12,584 nucleotides of DNA from a bacterium (GTDB taxonomy: Bacteria; Cyanobacteriota; Vampirovibrionia; Gastranaerophilales; UBA9971): the NCBI GenBank assembly GCA_037147175.1, contig JBAWVS010000061.1:1-12584 (forward strand), read 5' to 3'. Each line of letters opens with the position of its first letter. The stretch's first letter is position 1. Under the pieces are notes generated by a model. It was not told the DNA's origin. It searched no databases and worked only from the letters and a program-made list of their open reading frames with translations. The position numbers and the translations under genes were made by a program. Positions 6,034 to 12,584 of the stretch are shown one piece after another.

Positions 6034-6074
6034 TATATTTTATCCCATGTTTAAATTAAGGGATAGGGAAATTT

Positions 6075-8000
6075 TTATTTTACGGGTAATTTTATTGTAA
6101 AGACACTTCCTGTGCTTTCATCACTTATTACGGAGATAGTGCCGTTATGGCTTTCGATAATATGTTTTGAAAGATAAAGTCCAAGACCTGTACCGACTTG
6201 TCTGAATTTTTTGGCGAAGCTTTGGTATTTGTTAAATATAGTTGATATTTCCTGAGCAGAAAGTCCTTTTCCGTTATCGGCGAAAGAAATTATGACCGCA
6301 TCATCTTTAAGTTTTGAAGAAATAATTATTTGTCCGTATTCACAGGTATAATTTATGGCATTTGAAAGTAAATTGATTATAACCCGTTTTATTTCAAGGC
6401 TGTCTGCGTATAAATTCAGAGTTTTCCGCTCAAAATTAAAATTTATTGCCTGTTTTTTGTCTTCGGCAAGGTATTTTATTTGTTCGTAACAATTTTTTAT
6501 TAAATCATTAATATCGAAATAATGTTTTTGAATATTTACGCTTTTATTTTCGTATCTATAAGTTGCGAGAAGATTTTCCACCATCCCAAACATATATTTG
6601 TTTGAATTAACTGTTTCTTCAATGATTTCTTTCTGGTTATCGTTTATTTTTCCGAACTTTTCATCAAGAAGCATTTCCAATGCCCTCATTTGAGCACGAA
6701 CAGGGGTTTTTAAGTCATGCGTAAGTGTTGCTACAAAAGTTTCTTTTTGTTGTTCAATTTCTTTATGCTCCGTAAAATCTCTAAGAATTAAAACATAACC
6801 TTCAACTTCGTTTAAAGACTGGTTTATTTTCGAACAACTTATTTCAAGAAATCTTTTTTCTTTGTCGCTGTCTGCGTTTATTTCAAGACAAAAATTAGTA
6901 CACCCTTCACTTGCTTGCAGGCATTGTTTTATACGACAAAAATCATTGTTATTTCCAAAAATACAACAAAAATCCTGATTAATTATTTTTTCTTTAGATA
7001 AATTCAGCCATTTTGAAAATAATTCATTACATGAAATTATTTTAAAGTCAGAATCTAAAATTACGATGCCATCGGCTGAAAATTTAAACACTAGCTCAAG
7101 AACTTCTTTCTCAGCTTTTAATTCGTCCTGAAGATCTTTAATTTTTAATATACTCAGGATTCTGGCTTTGACTTCTTCTATATTAAAAGGTTTTATAATA
7201 TATTCATAAGATCCCAAATTAAACCCTTTAACTATAGCACTGGTTTTATCAAGTGCGCTGACAAAAATAACAGGAATATCTTTTGTGGAAGTTTTTGATT
7301 TAAGCTGTTTAATAACATCAAAACCGCTCATTTCCGGCATCATCACATCAAGAAGAATTAAATCAAATTTTTCTTTTTCAACTATATCAAGCGCATGTTT
7401 GCCATTATGGACAACAACAGAACTCTGGTTTATCTGATCAAGGATTTCCTTTAAGATTTCTGTGTTCATCGGATTATCGTCAATTATTAGTACTTTATGC
7501 TTTTTATATGTCTTTTGTTTCTTTGCCACAGTCGTTTCCGGCTGATTGAAGATCTTAGCTACTTGATTTTCTTTACTATTCCGACTAAAGCCCTCAAAAT
7601 TACTATTTATTATTGATTGTAAGCTGGTATTATTTTCGGAATTTAAAAAAGATTCGACATTATTAACAAAAGCAGAAATTTCTATCGGTTTTGAAATAAA
7701 TCCGCAACAACCTGCCCCATAGGCTTTTTCTTTGTCGTTTTGCATTACTTTTGCAGTAAAGGCAATAATCGGAATATTTTTTGTCGAAAAATCTTCTTTT
7801 AAGATTTTTGTTGCAGTCAAGCCGTCCATGCCGGAAAGATTTAGATCCATAAGAATTAAATCAGGTTTTTTAATCTTAGCAAGTTTTATTCCATCAGAAG
7901 CATTTTCTGTTTTTATAATGAAATGACCGGCGTTTTCTAGCAGTTCTCCCGCCATTTCCATGTTCATGACATTATCTTCAACGATTAATATATTTGCCAT
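6075..8000 (-). CDS. hybrid sensor histidine kinase, REC-REC-PAS-HisKA-HATPase
   Basis: This 641-aa cytoplasmic protein has no membrane helix. REC1 (about 1-118) has acidic E8/D9, acceptor D52, T82 and K104. REC2 (about 168-287) has D174/D175, D218, S248 and K270, so both are intact. A coiled coil (288-302) leads to a PAS domain (about 303-412) with a cysteine cluster at 345, 346, 355, 360, 367 and 371. HisKA carries H428 in THDLKTP. The ATPase domain has the N-box (N543, N547), G1 DNGKG (575-579) and G2 GTGLGL (603-608). Receivers ahead of the kinase suggest that upstream phosphorelay input gates the kinase; no cognate output regulator is encoded nearby. Only a distant AAGGGTG precedes the ATG. 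Confidence 0.93.
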   Translation of the reverse strand: MANILIVEDNVMNMEMAGELLENAGHFIIKTENASDGIKLAKIKKPDLILMDLNLSGMDGLTATKILKEDFSTKNIPIIAFTAKVMQNDKEKAYGAGCCGFISKPIEISAFVNNVESFLNSENNTSLQSIINSNFEGFSRNSKENQVAKIFNQPETTVAKKQKTYKKHKVLIIDDNPMNTEILKEILDQINQSSVVVHNGKHALDIVEKEKFDLILLDVMMPEMSGFDVIKQLKSKTSTKDIPVIFVSALDKTSAIVKGFNLGSYEYIIKPFNIEEVKARILSILKIKDLQDELKAEKEVLELVFKFSADGIVILDSDFKIISCNELFSKWLNLSKEKIINQDFCCIFGNNNDFCRIKQCLQASEGCTNFCLEINADSDKEKRFLEISCSKINQSLNEVEGYVLILRDFTEHKEIEQQKETFVATLTHDLKTPVRAQMRALEMLLDEKFGKINDNQKEIIEETVNSNKYMFGMVENLLATYRYENKSVNIQKHYFDINDLIKNCYEQIKYLAEDKKQAINFNFERKTLNLYADSLEIKRVIINLLSNAINYTCEYGQIIISSKLKDDAVIISFADNGKGLSAQEISTIFNKYQSFAKKFRQVGTGLGLYLSKHIIESHNGTISVISDESTGSVFTIKLPVK

Positions 8001-8123
8001 TATTAATATTTACACCCTTTATACTTTTATTTCAAATTTATATTTTAATATAAAAATATCTTTATATAAATATTAAAAATTTAATCGCTATATTCGGAGA
8101 AGTGAAAGAGCTCGAATTGCTGG

Positions 8124-10463
8124 TTAGCTTTGAGGTTGTTTTTGAGTTTCAACGGGCACCGAATTTGTTTTAAGCCTACCTGCCATTAATTTTACAAACC
8201 AGTTTTTGTTTTTTGATTTTTCTTTTTCAATTTCTACCATTTTTTCATGAGTTGTAATTGATAATGGTTGACCGACAACAAGCCTGGTGAGAGACTCATA
8301 GCTAAAAGTCTGAACCCCAATAACCAAAGCATTACCCAACAATGAAGCATTTGAAATAGCTTTGCCCATCTGGTTGAATGCGTAACAAATCCAAAGAGAG
8401 ATTCCCTGCCTTGAAGAGTCCTGAATAGCCCTTTCGTGTGATTTTTTACTTGATGAATCCTTGTCTTTCGTTTCTGATAAGTTTACGTTATAAGCATCAA
8501 CAGCAAGGAACGGAACAGTCGTAAAACCTGTAAGTTTCATTGCCGTGCTAAGTTCATTTGTACCGTATTCCATAACTTTTGTACTGAAAAAGTTCTTGTT
8601 TCTTCCATAACGGCTTATTGCTTCTTCGAGATTGCTATCGTCTATAGTTTCCATCTTTTTATTAATTTTATCTGCCCAACCGGTAATATTTTTTACAAAC
8701 TGTTCAGAATAAAATGAACCTTTTTTCTTTGCTTCTAAAGGTTTTTTGCCGATAAGTTTCAGAACAGGGTTTATTATAGCCCTTCCTAGTGTTGCGGCAA
8801 ATTCAAACGGTAATTTAACTATGTTTACAGCCTCCTTAGAATATCTGTATATCCAGTTTCTTCCTATTACTATTTCTTTTTGGTCTTTTATATGAGAATG
8901 ATTCAATATATCATCCAGAGTGAGCTGTGAAAAAGCTTTTTTGATTTTCTTATCTTCGGTGGCGGCTTCGTTTATACGATTGGCTGCTATTTCAAGCATT
9001 TTTCTGGCATCTTTTGTATCAAGCTGGTTTACTCGTTCATAAGCTTTTGTAAACTGCTCTACAGTCATTGTTTCCCGACAGATTTTTGCATTTGCAAATT
9101 TTTTATCGAATACTTTCAGGCTTGATTTTATGGAATTAATTATGCCTTTATTATTCGCTCCAAAACCGATCGATGATTTATTTTTTTGCAATTCGGCTGC
9201 TTTTTGAACTTTCTTTGCTTTTTCAAGGTTTAATTTTTCTGCTTTTTCAACAGTTATGGGAAAAACAGGTCTTTTTGTAATTAATCTGCTAAATATATTT
9301 GAACCTATAGAATTAACAATGTTCACTCCCAATGCAAAAGGAAGGGATTTGTTTGTTAATTTTTCAAATACAGAGTTGAGAATATATCCCTGATAAGTAT
9401 CAAGAGCTATCCTGGTTGTTTCTTGTTTGAATTTTGATTTCCGTTCCTTCTCGGCTTGTTTTTTATCATTGGTATTTAAAATTTTAAGGTTATAAAAATC
9501 TTTTGCAATGAACCATGCCGGAATTGTTCCTGATACAGCTCTTGCTATAAACTGGTTTGCGCTTGTTCCAAAATTTGGAAGAATATAGCCCTGTTTTGTT
9601 TCCGTAATTTTATCAATTGTTTGCTGGACATATTCTTTTTTAGCTTTTTCTATAAAAGAACCTTCTTCTCTCGGGGTGTCATTTAAAATTTCTTTTGCGA
9701 ATTCTTCAAGATGATTCCCTTTATCATCTGATTTAGCAAGGATTCCGGAAGCTTTTCCGTCTTTAAAAGAATAAACTGATTTAAGTTTTCCTTTTCCAAA
9801 GAAGTTTGATAATTCTTTTTCATTGCCGACCACGCCTTTTTTAAGAATGTTTTTAAGTTCATCAAGATTTGAACCTGTAATTTTTTTATCAAAATCTCCG
9901 GCAATCTTCATGACGTTCATCCAAAACCCTAAAAGAGTATTTCGGGCTTCTTCCTGACTAAATTGTTTATTGATTTTTTCTTTAGTTTTCTCATTGCCAA
10001 ATATTTTTTTTGAATAATTAATAATCAACTTTGGTAAATCAATAAAAGATTCCCAGAGATTTTTATAAAATGGTTTATTGGGGTGAATTAAATCATTAGC
10101 AATTCCTGTTTTTTTGTTATTCACATCATACGCGAGAGAAAGCACAAAAGAATTTTCTTTAGTAGGTTCTATATACTTTGTTATATCTGCAAGAAGCTCT
10201 TTTGCTAAGATAGATTCCTCTCCAAGAAAGAATTTTTTCATTTCAGCGGCCTTAAAAAAAGAACCCTTAAAAGAAATCTGCTGTCTTAAAGGGCTCGTTT
10301 TAAATGATTCTAATGTTTTTTTACTAAAATTTACGCTGTCTTGCAAGTTTACCGAATCTGAATGACTTTTTGCAGAGCCGTAAGCTATACTTTTATTCTT
10401 TATCAAGGCTTTATTATAACTACGCAACTTGTTATTATTAAGATTTAGATTTTTTAATGTCAT
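8124..10463 (-). CDS. large protein of unknown function with internal duplication
   Basis: I do not recognise this 779-aa protein. The frame also opens at a GTG at 10493, but the ATG at 10463 is preferred because AAGGGA lies 12 nt upstream of it and the GTG has no ribosome binding site. The N-terminus is Asn/Lys/Ser-rich with QQISFKG at about 61-67; similar short F-K-G motifs near the N-terminus recur in Gastranaerophilales proteins (from memory). Residues 311-415 and 645-749 align without gaps with 27 identities, including A-x-D-x-Y-N, R-L and T-x-E-K. Both copies contain moderately hydrophobic helices (e.g. ALVIGVQTFSY), perhaps amphipathic or membrane-associated; no signal peptide is seen. 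No enzyme motif was found. It is divergent from the GAF kinase. Confidence 0.85.
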   Translation of the reverse strand: MTLKNLNLNNNKLRSYNKALIKNKSIAYGSAKSHSDSVNLQDSVNFSKKTLESFKTSPLRQQISFKGSFFKAAEMKKFFLGEESILAKELLADITKYIEPTKENSFVLSLAYDVNNKKTGIANDLIHPNKPFYKNLWESFIDLPKLIINYSKKIFGNEKTKEKINKQFSQEEARNTLLGFWMNVMKIAGDFDKKITGSNLDELKNILKKGVVGNEKELSNFFGKGKLKSVYSFKDGKASGILAKSDDKGNHLEEFAKEILNDTPREEGSFIEKAKKEYVQQTIDKITETKQGYILPNFGTSANQFIARAVSGTIPAWFIAKDFYNLKILNTNDKKQAEKERKSKFKQETTRIALDTYQGYILNSVFEKLTNKSLPFALGVNIVNSIGSNIFSRLITKRPVFPITVEKAEKLNLEKAKKVQKAAELQKNKSSIGFGANNKGIINSIKSSLKVFDKKFANAKICRETMTVEQFTKAYERVNQLDTKDARKMLEIAANRINEAATEDKKIKKAFSQLTLDDILNHSHIKDQKEIVIGRNWIYRYSKEAVNIVKLPFEFAATLGRAIINPVLKLIGKKPLEAKKKGSFYSEQFVKNITGWADKINKKMETIDDSNLEEAISRYGRNKNFFSTKVMEYGTNELSTAMKLTGFTTVPFLAVDAYNVNLSETKDKDSSSKKSHERAIQDSSRQGISLWICYAFNQMGKAISNASLLGNALVIGVQTFSYESLTRLVVGQPLSITTHEKMVEIEKEKSKNKNWFVKLMAGRLKTNSVPVETQKQPQS

Positions 10464-10562
10464 ATATTGTAGCTTTCCCTTAAGTCTAGACACAAATTTT
10501 TCAACACAAAAAAGATTTTAACCAGCGTTTCTACTTATATAAAACAAGCAACAAAAGAAAAA

Positions 10563-10660
10563 TTGACATGTAATATATATCATTTGACACAAAACTTTAC
10601 TTTGGAGAAGAATATGATATAAAATATATAAATACAATTTTATTTAAATATAAATACAAT
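10563..10660 (+). promoter_or_regulatory. divergent control region; promoter and phased repeats before the GAF kinase
   Basis: The 308-bp gap 10464-10771 has no gene. For the kinase, an extended -10 TGATATAAA (10615-10623) lies 16 bp after TTTACT (10596-10601), leaving a leader of about 140 nt. TTGACA occurs twice 21 bp apart (10563, 10584), and ATATAAATACAAT twice 22 bp apart (10626-10638, 10648-10660), both near two helical turns. No convincing promoter for the minus-strand gene was found. Confidence 0.4.
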
Positions 10661-10771
10661 ATTTTAATTTTAAAAAGGCACTTAATTTCTTAATCAAAAG
10701 GGCTTCTTTAGGTAAAAATGTTCAACTTAAATTAATTTTAAAACAATTAATGTTAGGAAGATATTAAAAAA

Positions 10772-12307
10772 ATGTTGAGAAAAGTAAAGAAAAAATTACA
10801 ATCAGACTTTTTTAAGCAGTCAGTGAAAATAGATTTTAATAATTTGAAACAAATTTTAAAAAAAATTAAATATTTTGACTATTTTTTGGAAATAAACAAA
10901 AAAGAATCTGATTATATAAATGCCAATCTTGAAGAAAATGAAGATCTTGTAATAAAAGAAATTTATAAAAACAGGAAACTTCTTCCTGCTGCAGGAAGCC
11001 AACCTTATAAAGATGAGGATTTCAATGAATATATCAATAAAATTTTTGAACAACAGGAAAAAGAAAGAATTGTAAGATGGCTTGTAAACAGTATTAGAGA
11101 ATCTCTTGATCTTGATAAGGTTCTGGAAAAAATAGTAGAAGAAATAGGCATGCTTTTAAAAGTGGATAGATGTCTTATTGCCCTTTATGACAAAACTACA
11201 GAAAAATTTTGTATTCAGAATGAATATCGAATTAATGAAAATGTTCCCAGTGTATTAAATAATTTCAGTTCTTTAATACTGGAATTGCCGCAAAATTGGC
11301 AGGAGCATTTATTAAAAAGTAACAAACACATAGTTGTAAATAACTCTGAAGAAGAAAAACTGGAAGATATTAAAAAAAATTATCTTGAAATAAATAATAT
11401 AAAATCACTTATTATCATTCCTGTAGTGCATAAGAGCGAAGTTCTGGGCGTAATAATGGTTCACCAGCTTCATTACACGAGAGAATGGGAAAGTACTCAT
11501 ATAGAAATTCTTAAAGATACCGGCAGTCAAATTGCTATAGCAATCGGACAGGCGATTTTGTACACAAGAGTACAGGAAGCAACAAAATTAAAAAGCGAAT
11601 TTTTGGCGGGCATGTCGCATGAATTCAGGACACCTTTGAATGCAATTATAGGATTTTCAGAAATGTTGTTAAGCGGTGATTTTGGCAAATTAAACGAAAA
11701 ACAGGAAAAATTTACTAATAACGTTGTCTTAAGCGGAAAACATCTTTTAAGGCTTGTAAATGATATTCTTGATCTTTCAAAAGTTGAATCAGGCAATCTG
11801 GAGCTTAATTATGAAATTTTTGATGTAAATTTTGCAATTTTTGAAACAGTTACTATTTTAAAGGGCATGGCTATTAAAAAAAATATTTTTATAGAAACAA
11901 AACTTGAAAAAAATACAATAATTAATGCTGACATAGTTAGGTTTAAGCAAATTATGTATAACTTGCTCAGCAATGCGGTTAAATTTACGGAAGATGACGG
12001 TAAAATTTTTATTAATTCACTATTTGTTGAAGGTAATTTAAAAATAGAAATTATTGATACGGGAATAGGAATTTCAGAAGAAAACAGGGACAAAATTTTT
12101 CAGGAATTCAGGCAGATTGATTCTTCTTATGCAAGAAAACAGGACGGAACCGGTCTGGGGCTAACTCTTACCAAAAAGCTTGTAGAAAGGCATAACGGTT
12201 ATATTGATTTTGAATCGGAAGAAAAAAGGGGCAGCAAATTCTGGTTCATTCTGCCGGAAGCAAAGCTTACCGAAACAATTAAAGACCAATGCACGTCTAA
12301 TTTGTGA
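10772..12307 (+). CDS. GAF-domain sensor histidine kinase
   Basis: This 511-aa soluble kinase has no membrane helix. The N-terminal ~95 residues are helical, Lys/Asn-rich and unassigned. A GAF domain follows (about 105-265; SLDLDKVLEKIVEEIGMLLKVDRCLIALYD at its start, IIPVVHKSEVLGVIMVHQ near its end). The HisKA H-box is MSHEFRTPLNAIIGF with H283. The ATPase domain has N-box NLLSNAVKFT (N397, N401), G1 DTGIG (429-433), the F-box region FQEFRQID and G2 GTGLGL (459-464). GAF-HisKA order with SHEFRTPLNAIIGFSE is common in cyanobacteria and relatives. AGGAAG sits 11 nt before the ATG. No response regulator is adjacent. The last eight codons (KDQCTSNL) lie inside the tandem repeat, so the true C-terminus could differ if that repeat is an artefact. 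Confidence 0.94.
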   Translation: MLRKVKKKLQSDFFKQSVKIDFNNLKQILKKIKYFDYFLEINKKESDYINANLEENEDLVIKEIYKNRKLLPAAGSQPYKDEDFNEYINKIFEQQEKERIVRWLVNSIRESLDLDKVLEKIVEEIGMLLKVDRCLIALYDKTTEKFCIQNEYRINENVPSVLNNFSSLILELPQNWQEHLLKSNKHIVVNNSEEEKLEDIKKNYLEINNIKSLIIIPVVHKSEVLGVIMVHQLHYTREWESTHIEILKDTGSQIAIAIGQAILYTRVQEATKLKSEFLAGMSHEFRTPLNAIIGFSEMLLSGDFGKLNEKQEKFTNNVVLSGKHLLRLVNDILDLSKVESGNLELNYEIFDVNFAIFETVTILKGMAIKKNIFIETKLEKNTIINADIVRFKQIMYNLLSNAVKFTEDDGKIFINSLFVEGNLKIEIIDTGIGISEENRDKIFQEFRQIDSSYARKQDGTGLGLTLTKKLVERHNGYIDFESEEKRGSKFWFILPEAKLTETIKDQCTSNL

Positions 12308-12342
12308 TAAAATATAGTCATATCAATATTAAAGGGGCGAAA

Positions 12343-12432
12343 ATGACTACATTTTTCATGCTGGGTGTAAGCGAAAAAATTAAAAATAATAAAATAATTG
12401 CAGTAAAAGACCAATGCACGTCTAATTTGTGA
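12343..12432 (+). CDS. 29-aa chimeric ORF, copy 1 (probably truncated start of the next gene)
   Basis: The ORF reads MTTFFMLGVSEKIKNNKIIA, then VKDQCTSNL and stop. It has an excellent AAAGGGG ribosome binding site and an extended -10 box upstream, so it could be expressed. The last eight residues are those of the kinase C-terminus, because the frame runs into the next repeat unit. The first ~21 residues, especially EKIKNNKIIAV, resemble the opening of KDPG/KHG aldolases (Eda). I infer that the intact downstream gene lies beyond the window and that this ORF is a by-product of the repeat. A genuine small peptide is possible but less likely. Confidence 0.35.
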   Translation: MTTFFMLGVSEKIKNNKIIAVKDQCTSNL

Positions 12433-12467
12433 TAAAATATAGTCATATCAATATTAAAGGGGCGAAA

Positions 12468-12557
12468 ATGACTACATTTTTCATGCTGGGTGTAAGCGAA
12501 AAAATTAAAAATAATAAAATAATTGCAGTAAAAGACCAATGCACGTCTAATTTGTGA
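12468..12557 (+). CDS. 29-aa chimeric ORF, copy 2
   Basis: Base-for-base copy of the ORF at 12343-12432, with the same -10, ribosome binding site and stop supplied by the following unit. Unit 3 ends at the window edge inside its ribosome binding site, so it is unknown whether a third copy or the full downstream gene follows. Confidence 0.35.
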   Translation: MTTFFMLGVSEKIKNNKIIAVKDQCTSNL

Positions 12558-12584
12558 TAAAATATAGTCATATCAATATTAAAG

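Larger units (their letters stand above)
12281..12584 (+). repeat. perfect 125-bp tandem repeat, 2.4 units to window edge
   Basis: Units are 12281-12405, 12406-12530 and 12531-12584 (cut by the window). Full units are identical base for base. Each contains the last eight kinase codons and stop, an extended -10 TGATAAAAT (12305-12313 in unit 1) overlapping that stop, AAAGGGG (12331-12337) and an ATG 5 nt later. The pattern equals duplication of a segment running from the kinase 3' end into the start of the next gene. No mutations separate the copies, meaning either a very recent event or an assembly loop. Confidence 0.95.

Noticed and set aside
8001-8123. Specific promoter or terminator in the gap between the large unknown gene and the REC-REC kinase
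   Set aside because: The gap is almost pure A/T with many chance -10 matches; the best pair (TTGAAA then TAAATA) is too weak to call, and no terminator hairpin stands out.
10464-10493. GTG start at 10493 for the large unknown protein
   Set aside because: No ribosome binding site precedes it, and the AAGGGA serving the ATG at 10463 would lie inside the coding region.
12199-12539. Two overlapping minus-strand frames in the tandem repeat
   Set aside because: They arise because the 125-bp unit is open on the opposite strand; they overlap the kinase and have no start signals.
12343-12557. Cys-containing peptide pheromone array paired with the adjacent kinase
   Set aside because: The Cys-bearing tail is the kinase's own C-terminus copied by the repeat, the peptide lacks a leader or export signal, and the kinase has no extracellular sensor.
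12281-12584. CRISPR array
   Set aside because: Whole 125-bp units are identical with no variable spacers and carry reading-frame signals.

Overview
The window is strongly A+T-rich, roughly 30% G+C by eye. Its gene content (two cyanobacterial-style histidine kinases, a STAND/TPR protein next to rsmG, a large protein with an N-terminal ISFKG motif, and a tRNA-Ser relic of cyanobacterial/plastid type) fits a non-photosynthetic relative of the Cyanobacteria (Melainabacteria/Vampirovibrionia, e.g. Gastranaerophilales). This placement is inferred from memory of those families and was not tested by search.

Region 1 (1-2632) is a patchwork accessory zone. It holds two toxin-antitoxin operons on the minus strand, higBA and a mazEF-like pair. 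Both lie between the same two short repeats: a ~70-bp repeat on the 3' side and a 16-bp repeat on the 5' side. Between them is the detached 3' half of a tRNA-Ser gene with its terminator. Rightward come a deleted IS630-family element whose ends are still visible, the tail of a Cache-type membrane sensor gene, and a dispersed CATTGCGA-type repeat.

Region 2 (2633-8000, minus strand) appears chromosomal. A STAND-like ATPase with TPR repeats is translationally coupled (ATGA overlap) to rsmG, the 16S rRNA G527 methyltransferase. Its leader contains two mutually exclusive inverted repeats. Upstream is a REC-REC-PAS-histidine kinase whose PAS domain has six clustered cysteines.

Region 3 (8124-12307) has a 779-aa protein of unknown function, built from an internally duplicated module. 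Across a shared A+T-rich upstream region it diverges from a GAF-containing soluble histidine kinase.

Region 4 (12281-12584) is a perfect tandem repeat of period 125 bp. It begins inside the last codons of the GAF kinase and runs off the window. Each unit carries a promoter-like -10 box, a ribosome binding site and the start of a reading frame. The simplest reading is a tandem duplication, or an assembly artefact, across the junction between the kinase and the next gene.

The toxin-antitoxin loci carry the clearest regulatory signals. higBA has a near-consensus promoter whose predicted start site falls on the A of the toxin ATG (a leaderless toxin mRNA), and a long palindrome covers its -35 box.
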